A DNA stretch of 13,193 bases from an uncultured Collinsella sp. (GCA_900549355.1 UROA01000048.1:1-13193); one strand, 5' to 3'; shown: positions 1-6,789, counted from the first letter of the stretch. Program-made: numbers and translations. The notes: a model not told the origin generated them from the letters alone.

Positions 1-237
1 GCGAGCGGCCTCCTCGGCAGCAGCTGCCTGCTCCTCGGCCTGCTTAGCGGCCTCGACTTCCTGAGCGCGGGCTTCGATCACCGAGGCGAGCTGCTTGCGG
101 ACCATAGCGACATAGGCGTCCTCCAAGGTGGAGGAAGCGGACTTAGCGGGAATCTTCATATCGGCGAGATGACCCATCAGTTCCTTGGAGGTCATGCCGA
201 ACTCTTTGGCCAGGGTGGACACACGGACTTTTGCCAT
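1..237 (-). CDS. infB: Translation initiation factor IF-2, N-terminal 79 residues (partial)
   Basis: IF-2 is the GTPase that brings initiator tRNA to the 30S ribosomal subunit. Only its first 79 residues are inside the window; the gene continues past base 1. The visible protein begins MAKVRVSTLAKEFGMTSKEL, the typical IF2_N helical module, in which an alanine-rich Lys/Glu linker follows from about residue 60. The GTPase and tRNA-binding domains lie outside. The ATG at 237-235 is chosen because an AGGTGA ribosome binding site (244-249) lies six bases upstream and the family motif begins right at that Met. It is last in the visible rimP-nusA-infB order, 91 bases after nusA, so it is probably co-transcribed. 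The family assignment is secure; what lies beyond the edge is unknown. Confidence 0.93.
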   Translation of the reverse strand, partial: MAKVRVSTLAKEFGMTSKELMGHLADMKIPAKSASSTLEDAYVAMVRKQLASVIEARAQEVEAAKQAEEQAAAAEEAAR

Positions 238-258
238 ATGACTTCACCTACCCTTTCT

Positions 259-273
259 GGCACCTTGGGTGCC
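259..273 (-). promoter_or_regulatory. Small hairpin just upstream of the infB ribosome binding site
   Basis: A perfect 6-bp inverted repeat (GGCACC/GGTGCC, 3-base loop) lies in the nusA-infB spacer and ends ten bases before the infB Shine-Dalgarno. On the minus strand it is not followed by a T run, so it is not a terminator. A second weak 6-bp stem with an 11-base loop occurs at 298-320. These could affect mRNA stability or infB translation, but a short GC stem in GC-rich DNA may be chance. Confidence 0.3.
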
Positions 274-328
274 TAGAGACTGAACGAGCGTGAGAGACGC
301 GCCAGGACCTACCCGGCGCGACCGCGCG

Positions 329-1576
329 CTAGATCAGGTCCTCCGCATCATCGAAGGCGTCGGTGTCGTGGACACCGCAGAAACGGGAGCCGGGACGAGC
401 CTGGTTGCGGCACTGGATGCCGTCCTCGGACACGTACTCACAGCGGCGGACGTCCTCGTCCTCCTCGTCACCGATCAGGTCGGCGGCGGGCTCCTCGTGA
501 ACGGGAACGTTCTTGAGGATGTCGGCGGCAAGGGTCTCGGACTTAATGTCGATGTGCCAGCCGGTCAGGCGCGCGGCGAGGCGGGCGTTCTGGCCCTCCT
601 TGCCGATGGCGAGGGACAGCTGGTCGTCGGGCACGATGACGCCGGCGTAGGCCTTCTCCTCGTCAATGAGGACGCGAGTGACCTTGGCGGGCGAAAGGGC
701 GTTGGCGACGTAGACGGCAGGATCGGCATCCCACAGGATGACGTCGACGCGCTCGCCACGGAGCTCGCCCACGACAGCGCGAACACGGCTGCCCTTGGGG
801 CCGACGCAGGCGCCCACGGGATCCAGACGGTCGTCGAGCGAGTGGACGGCGACCTTGGAGCGCTGGCCGGGCTCGCGGGCGATCGACTTGATCTGGACGG
901 TGCCCTCATAGATCTCGGGCACCTCCTGCTCAAACAGACGACGCATGAGCTCGGGGTGGGTACGGGAGATGACAATCGGCGGACGGCTGTGCTCGCCACG
1001 AACCGGCTGCAGGTTGGAGTTGGGGTCGCGAACGTCGATGATCACGGCCTTGATGTGCTGGTTGTGCAGGTAGCGCTCGCCCATCGGACGCTCGTTGCGC
1101 TCGTTCTCGTAACGGCGCTGGTCGAAGTGCGGCAGCTCGGCCTCGACGCCCTCGCGGATCTTGACGATCGTGAAGTCGGGCGTGGACTGCAGCACGGTAC
1201 CGCTGATGAGGTCACCGATGCGGCCGGAGAACTCCTCGTAGATCTGCTCGCGGGCGGAGTTGCGCACGATGGCGTTGATCTCGGCCTTGGCGTGCTGGGC
1301 GGCGATGCGGCTCGTGTTCTTGGGGGTGACGTCGATCTCCTCGAACTCGGTGAAGTTGCCTTCCTCGTCCATGGAATCGTCAATCGGCTCCAGACGGTAG
1401 ACGTAGATCTTGCCGGTGGTGCGGTCGATGGTCACCTTGGCGCCCCACTCAAGATGCAGGATCTCGGCATAGCTCTTGGCGAGCGACTGCTCCAGGCGGT
1501 CGATCAGGTAGAGCTGGTCGATGTGCTTCTCCTGGCAAAGCTCCATCAGGGCGGACATCATGTCGGATGCTGCCAT
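329..1576 (-). CDS. nusA: Transcription termination/antitermination factor NusA with a C-terminal zinc-finger-like tail
   Basis: NusA binds RNA polymerase and nascent RNA and modulates pausing, termination and antitermination. The 415-residue protein shows the N-terminal polymerase-binding domain (about 1-120), an S1 domain (about 121-200), KH1 (about 205-280, GPKG at 259-262) and KH2 (about 281-350, GKEG at 325-328). There is no E. coli-type pair of acidic AR repeats. Instead, an acidic linker (about 366-376) leads to a cysteine/histidine cluster, C379, C389, C400 and H403 (C-x9-C-x10-C-x2-H), then an acidic end. This tail is not part of the standard NusA core and looks like a small metal-binding module. 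The ATG at 1576 is one base past the rimP stop, indicating translational coupling. infB follows 91 bases later. The NusA call is secure; zinc binding is inferred. Confidence 0.97.
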   Translation of the reverse strand: MAASDMMSALMELCQEKHIDQLYLIDRLEQSLAKSYAEILHLEWGAKVTIDRTTGKIYVYRLEPIDDSMDEEGNFTEFEEIDVTPKNTSRIAAQHAKAEINAIVRNSAREQIYEEFSGRIGDLISGTVLQSTPDFTIVKIREGVEAELPHFDQRRYENERNERPMGERYLHNQHIKAVIIDVRDPNSNLQPVRGEHSRPPIVISRTHPELMRRLFEQEVPEIYEGTVQIKSIAREPGQRSKVAVHSLDDRLDPVGACVGPKGSRVRAVVGELRGERVDVILWDADPAVYVANALSPAKVTRVLIDEEKAYAGVIVPDDQLSLAIGKEGQNARLAARLTGWHIDIKSETLAADILKNVPVHEEPAADLIGDEEDEDVRRCEYVSEDGIQCRNQARPGSRFCGVHDTDAFDDAEDLI

Positions 1577-1577
1577 C

Positions 1578-2072
1578 TTACTTTCCTTCCTTCGCGGGCT
1601 TGAAGTCGTAGGTGGGCTTCAACTTGCACTTTTTAACATCAGAGAAATCGAGGGTAACGGACTCGCCGTCCTCAAGCTCGAGGGTCACGTTGGTCTCGGT
1701 TGCGGCGGCAATCTTGCCGGCGTACTTGCGACGGCCCTCGGTGGCGGTGGAGGTGAGCTCACAGTTCTCGCCCACAAAGCGGGCAAAGTCGCACGGGCGG
1801 CGCAGCGGACGCGCCATACCCGGGCTCGACACCTCGAGCGTATAGCTCGAAGAGATAGGGTCGAGCTCCTCAATCACATCGCCGACCCACTTGGTGTTGG
1901 CCGTGACGTCGTTGAGCGACAGGCTCTGACCCTCGGCACCCTCGATACGCACGCGTACGCAGGGGGCCTTGGTGGCACCCACGAGCTCGACGTCGACGAT
2001 GTCGACATCGTGCTGGGGAGCGACGGCCTCGAGCGCGTCGATGATCGCCTGCTCGGTCTTAGTCTTGACCAT
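1578..2072 (-). CDS. rimP: Ribosome maturation factor RimP
   Basis: RimP assists maturation of the 30S ribosomal subunit. The 164-residue product has the usual two-domain layout: an alpha/beta N-terminal half and an SH3-like C-terminal half. The family signature LEVSSPGMARPLRRP is at its centre. The frame stays open upstream to 2285, but the ATG at 2072-2070 is chosen because a strong Shine-Dalgarno (minus-strand GGAGGT, plus-strand 2079-2084) lies six bases before it, and the upstream translation covers a promoter and a terminator hairpin and resembles nothing. Length agrees with the family (about 150-170 residues). Its stop lies one base before the nusA ATG. It heads the rimP-nusA-infB operon, the classic order in bacteria. 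Confidence 0.95.
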   Translation of the reverse strand: MVKTKTEQAIIDALEAVAPQHDVDIVDVELVGATKAPCVRVRIEGAEGQSLSLNDVTANTKWVGDVIEELDPISSSYTLEVSSPGMARPLRRPCDFARFVGENCELTSTATEGRRKYAGKIAAATETNVTLELEDGESVTLDFSDVKKCKLKPTYDFKPAKEGK

Positions 2073-2092
2073 TGCGGCACCTCCATCAATAC

Positions 2093-2125
2093 AAAAAAGA
2101 AGCGGGGCCGAAACCCCACTTCTTT
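2093..2125 (-). terminator. Intrinsic terminator in the rimP leader (candidate attenuator)
   Basis: On the minus strand bases 2125 to 2096 form a 12-bp stem with a six-base loop (plus-strand arms 2096-2107 and 2114-2125), and six consecutive T residues cover 2098-2093. The one non-Watson-Crick pair (2103/2118) is a G·U wobble in minus-strand RNA and an A·C mismatch in plus-strand RNA, so the minus strand is the intended reading. The hairpin lies about 20 bases after the predicted start of transcription and ends a few bases before the rimP Shine-Dalgarno. It cannot be the leuS terminator, since that is separate (2266-2303) and a promoter lies between them. It therefore looks like an attenuator for the operon. 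Confidence 0.75.
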
Positions 2126-2150
2126 CAATTACTACTTCATTTGCAAGCAA

Positions 2151-2179
2151 ACTATACCAATAGCTGCAGAAACGTGCAA
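2151..2179 (-). promoter_or_regulatory. Sigma70-type promoter of the rimP-nusA-infB operon
   Basis: The minus strand reads TTGCAC (plus 2174-2179), a 17-base spacer, then TATAGT (plus 2151-2156). That is 4/6 and 5/6 to the consensus at optimal spacing. Predicted transcription start is around 2142-2144, giving a leader of roughly 70 bases before the rimP ATG that contains the terminator hairpin at 2093-2125. Confidence 0.72.
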
Positions 2180-2265
2180 GCACAGTACGAATCTGCAGGT
2201 CAGCGTGCGCACAGCTTCTCCACAAGAATAGGACAATTGGCCGAAGGCAACTAGGCAGATACATG

Positions 2266-2303
2266 CAAAACGAGGGACGACCCAACCGGATCGCCCCTCG
2301 TCT
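2266..2303 (-). terminator. Intrinsic terminator of leuS
   Basis: Plus-strand arms 2270-2283 and 2288-2301 pair over 14 bp around a four-base loop. The imperfect positions are G·U wobbles when read as minus-strand RNA. The stem ends in four T residues on the minus strand (2270-2267). It starts about 30 bases after the leuS stop codon and separates leuS from the rimP operon promoter. Confidence 0.85.
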
Positions 2304-2330
2304 TTTATGCGTCAGTTAAGCGCGCAGTGC

Positions 2331-4907
2331 TTACTTGACCACCAGGTTGACCAGCTTGCCGGGCACGCAGATGGCCTTGACGACTGTCTTGCCCTCGAGC
2401 CACTTGGCGACGGCGGCCTCGGCGGCAGCCTGCATATCCTCATTGGAGGCATCGCGGGCAACGTCGACGCGGCCGCGGACCTTGCCGAGCACCTGGACCA
2501 CGATCTGCACCGTGTCCTCAACGGACTCGGCCAGGTCGAACTCGGGCCAGGCGGCGGTGTAGGCGTTGCCCTCGCAGCCGAGTGCCTCGTGCCACAGCTC
2601 GTCGGCCCAGAACGGGCAGATAGGGGCAAGGACGCTCACGATATCCTTAGCCACGCCGTAGCACAGAGCCTTGTCGCGGTCAGCACCCTCAGTGGCGTTG
2701 AGATAGGCGCTCGCCGCGTTGACGAGCTCCATGACGGCCGAGATCGCGGTGTTGAACTGGCCGCGGTCGAAGTCCTCAGTGCACTTGGCGATGGTGCGGT
2801 GACGCTCGCGATAGAGCTTCATCGCAACCTCGTCGAGCGCGGACTTGTCGAAGGCCACGTTGGCGTCACCGGACTGGACGAGCTGCCAAACGATACGCCA
2901 GGCGCGCTTGATAAAGCGGTTGGCGCCCTCGACGGCCTTGGGATCCCAGTCGAAGTCCTTCTCGGGCGGGGCGATAAACAGGATCGCCAAACGCATGGTG
3001 TCGGCACCGTAGGGCTCGATGACCGAGCTCGGGGGCACGACATTGCCCTTGGACTTGGACATGGTGTCGCCGTTCTCGTCCTTGACCATGCCCTGGCACA
3101 GCAGGTTGGTGAAGGGCTCGTCCACGCTCAGAAGGCCCAGGTCGCGCAGTGCCTTGGTAAAGAAGCGGCTGTAGAGCAGGTGCAAAATAGCGTGCTCGAT
3201 GCCGCCGATGTAGTTATCGACGGGCATCCAACGGTCGGCGGCCTCACGGGAGAAGGGCAGCTCAGTGTTGTGCGGATCGGTATAGCGCAGGTAATACCAG
3301 CTGGAGCAGGTAAAGGTGTCCATGGTATCGGTCTCGCGCTTGGCCGGGCGGCCGCAGACCGGGCAGGTGGTCTCGTAGAACTCCTTGCACTCGGCAAGGG
3401 TTTCGCCAGCGCCCAGGTCCAGGTTCTCGGGCAGCGTCACCGGCAGCTGATCCTCGGGCACGGGCACGATGCCGCAGTGCTCGCAGTGGATGGCCGGGAT
3501 GGGGTTGCCCCAATAGCGCTGACGGGAAATGAGCCAGTCGCGCAGACGGAACTCGACCTTGCGACGACCACAGCCCATGGCCTCGAGGTCGGCCACGATC
3601 GCAGCCTCGCCCTCGGAGTGCTTGCCGCCGCGCATGCCGGTGTACTTGCCGGACTGGACGAGCGTGCCCTCGGCAGCGTGGGCGCAATCCCAGTCGACGG
3701 TCTCGGCATGGAAGGTATCGATGGTCTCGCCGCCGGCCTCGACGGCAGCGCGATCGTCATCGTCCAGGATGATCGGCACGATCGGCAGGTCGTACTTGCG
3801 GGCAAACTCAAAGTCGCGCTGGTCGCCACAGGGAACGGCCATGACGGCGCCGGTGCCGTAGTCGGCAACGACATAATCGGCAACCCACACGGGGACCTTC
3901 TCGCCGTTGACGGGGTTTACAACATAGCGGCCCGTGAAGGCACCGTGCTTCTCGAGGGTGCCCTGGGCACGCTCGACGGCAGAGATATGCTTGGAGTTCT
4001 CGACGATCTTGGTGACGGCCTCCTCGTACTCCGTGCCCTCGACGAGCTCGTGCAGGCCGGCGTACTCGGGAGCCAGGACAAAGAAGGAGACGCCAAAAAG
4101 GGTATCGGCACGCGTGGTGAAGACGGTGATCTTGCCCTCATCGCCCTCGATGGGCACGCCATCCTGGTCGCACAGGGTAAAGTCGACCTCGGCGCCCTCG
4201 GAGCGACCGATCCAGTTGGCCTGCATCTGCTTGACGCGCTCGGGCCAGCCGGGGAGCTTCTCCAGGTCGTCGAGCAGCTCCTGAGAGTACTCGGTGATCT
4301 TGAAGTACCACTGCTCAAGGTCGCGCTTCTCGGGCTCGGTGCCGCAGCGCCAGCACTTGCCCTCAGTGACCTGCTCGTTGGCCAGAACGGTCTTGCAGGT
4401 GGGGCACCAGTTGACCGGGTTCTTTTTGCGGTAGACCAGACCCTTTTCCCACAGCTTCTCAAAGATCCACTGACCCCAGCGGTAGTAGTCGGGGCTGCAG
4501 GTCTTGACCATGCGATCCAGATCATAGGAGAAGCCCATGCGCTTCATCGTGGCGAGCGCCTGGTCCATGTTCTTATACGTCCAGGCGGCAGCCTGCGTAT
4601 TGTGCTTAATGGCGGCGTTCTCGGCGGGCAGGCCAAAGGCGTCAAAGCCGATGGGATGCAACACGTCGTAGCCGCGCATGCGGGCCTGACGGGCCATGGC
4701 ATCGCCGATGGTATAGTTGCGCGCGTGGCCCATGTGCAGGTCGCCCGACGGATACGGGAACATCTCGAGCACGTACTTCTTGGGCTTGCTGTCGTCGGTG
4801 TCGACGGCAAAGAGGTTGGAATCCTCCCAGGCCTTCATCCACCGGGACTCAATGGCCTGCGCGTCGTAGACAGGAATCTCGTCCTTATGATCTGTGCAAT
4901 CGCACAT
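2331..4907 (-). CDS. leuS: Leucyl-tRNA synthetase
   Basis: LeuRS is the class I synthetase that charges tRNA-Leu with leucine in the cytoplasm. The 858-residue product has normal bacterial length. It shows the HIGH-type signature HMGH (58-61) and the KMSKS-type signature TMSKS (615-619). A zinc-ribbon module (C168, C171, C185, C188) is present, as is a second CxxC pair of motifs (CEHCG, CPVCG) before the catalytic half resumes. The CP1 editing domain contains FTTRADTLFG near 263-272 and AVPCGDQRD near 357-365, where many homologues have AH or GH instead of CG. The start ATG at 4907 has AAGGAG six bases upstream. It is separately transcribed, with its own terminator (2266-2303) and a long structured leader. 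It is not overlapped by real plus-strand genes. Confidence 0.98.
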   Translation of the reverse strand: MCDCTDHKDEIPVYDAQAIESRWMKAWEDSNLFAVDTDDSKPKKYVLEMFPYPSGDLHMGHARNYTIGDAMARQARMRGYDVLHPIGFDAFGLPAENAAIKHNTQAAAWTYKNMDQALATMKRMGFSYDLDRMVKTCSPDYYRWGQWIFEKLWEKGLVYRKKNPVNWCPTCKTVLANEQVTEGKCWRCGTEPEKRDLEQWYFKITEYSQELLDDLEKLPGWPERVKQMQANWIGRSEGAEVDFTLCDQDGVPIEGDEGKITVFTTRADTLFGVSFFVLAPEYAGLHELVEGTEYEEAVTKIVENSKHISAVERAQGTLEKHGAFTGRYVVNPVNGEKVPVWVADYVVADYGTGAVMAVPCGDQRDFEFARKYDLPIVPIILDDDDRAAVEAGGETIDTFHAETVDWDCAHAAEGTLVQSGKYTGMRGGKHSEGEAAIVADLEAMGCGRRKVEFRLRDWLISRQRYWGNPIPAIHCEHCGIVPVPEDQLPVTLPENLDLGAGETLAECKEFYETTCPVCGRPAKRETDTMDTFTCSSWYYLRYTDPHNTELPFSREAADRWMPVDNYIGGIEHAILHLLYSRFFTKALRDLGLLSVDEPFTNLLCQGMVKDENGDTMSKSKGNVVPPSSVIEPYGADTMRLAILFIAPPEKDFDWDPKAVEGANRFIKRAWRIVWQLVQSGDANVAFDKSALDEVAMKLYRERHRTIAKCTEDFDRGQFNTAISAVMELVNAASAYLNATEGADRDKALCYGVAKDIVSVLAPICPFWADELWHEALGCEGNAYTAAWPEFDLAESVEDTVQIVVQVLGKVRGRVDVARDASNEDMQAAAEAAVAKWLEGKTVVKAICVPGKLVNLVVK

Positions 4908-4930
4908 ATCAGCTCCTTTAATCTTAGCTG

Positions 4931-5049
4931 GGGTCGGTCGGCTTAGCTTTATTCGCTACTGCGGACAGTCCTGCGCAAGACGAAGAGCACATTAAGTGCT
5001 CTTCTTTGCGTGCGGAACTTGTAGCAAACAAAGCTAAGCCGACCGACCC
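4931..5049 (-). promoter_or_regulatory. Giant stem-loop filling the leuS 5' leader
   Basis: Bases 4931-4950 and 5030-5049 are a perfect 20-bp inverted repeat. The next nine positions (4951-4959 with 5021-5029) continue the helix to 29 bp if read as minus-strand RNA, because two pairs become G·U; on the plus strand they are A·C mismatches. Inside, CGCAA/TTGCG (4974-4978, 5006-5010) and a perfect 9-bp apical hairpin (4982-4990, 4996-5004, loop ATTAA) stack on top. Just outside, TTAA-bearing flanks pair again after a four-base bulge. The base of the structure ends 15 bases before the leuS Shine-Dalgarno. There is no T run, so it is not a terminator, and no T-box UGGNACC motif was seen. Function unknown. 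Confidence 0.8.
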
Positions 5050-5066
5050 TAAGGTTAACTTGACTG

Positions 5067-5075
5067 ATGATAGCA
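5067..5075 (-). promoter_or_regulatory. Possible extended -10 promoter element of leuS
   Basis: The minus strand reads TGCTATCAT, an extended -10 (TG, one base, TATCAT). No convincing -35 hexamer is found at the right distance. Transcription from here would begin near 5060, so the RNA would start almost directly with the giant stem-loop. This is the only promoter-like sequence between the upstream hairpin (5084-5118) and the leader structure. Confidence 0.35.
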
Positions 5076-5083
5076 AATACGAC

Positions 5084-5118
5084 AAGCGAGATGCCTGCGA
5101 CTTGCAGGCATCTCGCTT
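5084..5118 (-). terminator. Perfect 15-bp hairpin between guaB and leuS, probable terminator
   Basis: Arms 5084-5098 and 5104-5118 are perfectly complementary around a five-base loop. Read on the minus strand the stem ends in TT followed by a broken T-rich stretch (GTCGTATTT), a weak tail for an intrinsic terminator. On the plus strand the tail is TTATCTAAAT. The most natural role is to end guaB transcription before leuS. The distance from the guaB stop is about 160 bases, with the structured repeat in between. Confidence 0.5.
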
Positions 5119-5182
5119 TATCTAAATAACGTAGTTGTGAATCAACCGCTAATTGTTACCCGCCCAAGCATGATCGGGTTTT

Positions 5183-5268
5183 CCAGGTGCCGCAGATTGC
5201 CGTGAAAGAGGAGCGCCGCGTACTTTGGTACGCGAGCGACGGTTTGAACGGCAAGGTGCGGTGCTTGG
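5183..5268. repeat. Structured intergenic repeat, copy 1 (downstream of guaB)
   Basis: This 86-base imperfect palindrome has three nested helices: 5183-5194 with 5257-5268 (12 pairs, three of them G·U on the plus strand), TTGCCGT/ACGGCAA (5197-5203, 5248-5254), and an inner CGCGTAC/GTACGCG hairpin with loop TTTG (5217-5234). The core 5198-5253 matches bases 12773-12829 at about 50 of 57 positions. The stem position 5203/5248 is T-A here and C-G (12778/12824) in the other copy. It sits ten bases after the guaB stop. It looks like a dispersed REP-like element; whether it acts as DNA or RNA is unknown. Confidence 0.75.
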
Positions 5269-5277
5269 GAAAGCCGC

Positions 5278-6789
5278 TTAGCGGTAGCTGACGCTCTGCT
5301 GGGAATCCTTGACGACTACGTCGTGAGCGCCGCCTTCGACGATTGAGGTCGAGCTCACCAGGGTCAGGCGTGCCTTTTCCTGGAGCTCGGGGATCGAGAG
5401 GGCACCGCAGTTGCACATCGTGGACTTGACCTTATAGAGCGTGCCGCCCACGCCGTCCTTGAGGGAACCGGCGTAGGGAACGTAGGAGTCGACGCCCTCG
5501 ACGAAGCTAAGCTTCGCGGCGCCGCCCAGGTCGTAGCGCTGCCAGTTGCGAGCACGCGCAGAACCCTCGCCCCAGTACTCCTTCATGTACTGACCGTTCA
5601 CGTTGACGCGCTCGGTCGGGCTCTCGTCAAAGCGGGCGAAGTAACGACCCAGCATCATAAAGTCTGCACCCATGGCAAGGGCGAGCGTCATGTGGTAATC
5701 GTAGACGATGCCGCCATCGGAGCACACGGGCACGTAGACGCCGGTCTCCTCGTAGTACTCGTCGCGAGCGCGGCAGACGTCGATCAGCGCGGTGGCCTGG
5801 CCACGGCCGATGCCCTTGGTCTCACGGGTGATGCAGATGGAGCCGCCGCCGATACCGACCTTGATGAAGTCGGCACCGCAGTCGGCCAAAAAGCGGAAGC
5901 CCTCGGCGTCGACGACGTTGCCGGCACCGACCTTGACGTCCTCGCCGTAGTTGGCGCGGATCCACTCGATGGTGCGCTTCTGCCACTCGCTGAAGCCCTC
6001 GGAGGAGTCGATGCACAGGACATCGGCACCGGCCTCGATGAGCAGCGGCACGCGCTCGGCATAGTCGCGGGTGTTGATACCGGCACCAACCATGTAGCGC
6101 TTGTCGTTATCGAGCAGCTCGTTGGGGTTGGTCTTGTGGCTGTCGTAGTCCTTGCGGAAGACGATGCCCATCAGGTGATCGTAGTCGTCGACGATGGGCA
6201 GGGCGTTGAGCTTATTGTCCCAGATGACGTCGTTAGCAACCTTGAGGCTGATGTTCTTGTCGCCCACGATGAGCTGCTCACGCGGGGTCATGAACTCGGA
6301 GACCTTCGTCTGGTGGTCATCGCGGCTGGGGCGATAGTCACGGCTGGTGACGATGCCCAGGAGCTTACCCTTGGGAGTGCCGTCGTCGGTGACCGGCATG
6401 GTGGAGTGGCCGGTCTTCTCCTTGAGCTCAATGACCTGCTCCATGGTCATGTCGGGGGTCAGCGTGGAATCGGACTGAACGAAACCGGCCTTGTGATCCT
6501 TGACGGCCTTGACCATAGCGGCCTCGGACTCGGCGCTCTGGGAACCGTAAATGAAGGACAGGCCGCCCTCGGTAGCGAGCGCGACACCCATGTCGACGCC
6601 CGAGACGGACTGCATGATGGCGGAAACCATGGGGATGTTCAGGGTGATTGCCGGCTTCTCACCGCGCTTAAAGCGGGTCAGCGGCGTCTTAAGAGAGACG
6701 TTGTTAGGAATGCACTGCGAGGACGAATAGCCAGGGACCAGCAGATACTCCGAAAACGTGTGGGACTCACCGGGAAAGAACGTAGCCAT
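5278..6789 (-). CDS. guaB: IMP dehydrogenase (Tritrichomonas foetus-like type)
   Basis: This enzyme oxidises IMP to XMP with NAD+, the committed step of GMP synthesis. The 503-residue product has a TIM-barrel catalytic domain interrupted by two CBS motifs (about 113-151 and 162-214). The catalytic cysteine is C319 in GGGSICITRETKGIGRGQ, unlike the common bacterial GPGSICTTR. Other active-site residues are D261, K310, S317, D358, R382 and the flap dyad R418-Y419. Both the length and these positions match, as I recall it, the T. foetus enzyme. The ATG at 6789 has AAGGAG at ideal distance. It is transcribed alone, divergent from the winged-helix gene at 6983. No truncation is seen. Family certain; the subtype assignment rests on remembered sequence. 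Confidence 0.97.
   Translation of the reverse strand: MATFFPGESHTFSEYLLVPGYSSSQCIPNNVSLKTPLTRFKRGEKPAITLNIPMVSAIMQSVSGVDMGVALATEGGLSFIYGSQSAESEAAMVKAVKDHKAGFVQSDSTLTPDMTMEQVIELKEKTGHSTMPVTDDGTPKGKLLGIVTSRDYRPSRDDHQTKVSEFMTPREQLIVGDKNISLKVANDVIWDNKLNALPIVDDYDHLMGIVFRKDYDSHKTNPNELLDNDKRYMVGAGINTRDYAERVPLLIEAGADVLCIDSSEGFSEWQKRTIEWIRANYGEDVKVGAGNVVDAEGFRFLADCGADFIKVGIGGGSICITRETKGIGRGQATALIDVCRARDEYYEETGVYVPVCSDGGIVYDYHMTLALAMGADFMMLGRYFARFDESPTERVNVNGQYMKEYWGEGSARARNWQRYDLGGAAKLSFVEGVDSYVPYAGSLKDGVGGTLYKVKSTMCNCGALSIPELQEKARLTLVSSTSIVEGGAHDVVVKDSQQSVSYR

Noticed and set aside
2132..2140. Minimal ATG-AAG-TAG open frame in the rimP leader on the minus strand
   Set aside because: It is too close to the predicted transcription start for a ribosome binding site, and a two-codon frame is easily explained by chance.
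3816..3836. LeuRS editing-domain variant PCGD (C360-G361-D362) in place of the common PAHD/PGHD
   Set aside because: The key aspartate and the threonine-rich motif are kept, and this position varies in bacteria, so loss of editing cannot be claimed.
2307..4946. Very long plus-strand open frame of 879 codons opposite leuS, and similar ones at 290-1603, 5692-6888, 8433-9986 and 10423-11451
   Set aside because: Each lies exactly antisense to a secure gene with conserved catalytic motifs. Their translations are low-complexity and match no family. Such frames are expected opposite GC-rich codon-biased genes.
4924..4992. Possible 22-codon leader peptide on the minus strand within the leuS leader hairpin
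   Set aside because: It has only one leucine codon, no ribosome binding site and starts in the apical loop, so it does not look like a leucine attenuation peptide.
4919..5058. Interpretation of the leuS leader hairpin as a TTAA-targeting miniature transposon
   Set aside because: TTAA occurs near both ends, but the flanks pair as part of the hairpin, and no second copy or transposase is in the window. It is kept only as an alternative.
4908..5060. T-box riboswitch upstream of leuS
   Set aside because: The UGGNACC-type T-box sequence and the Stem I hallmarks are absent; the structure is one long near-perfect helix.
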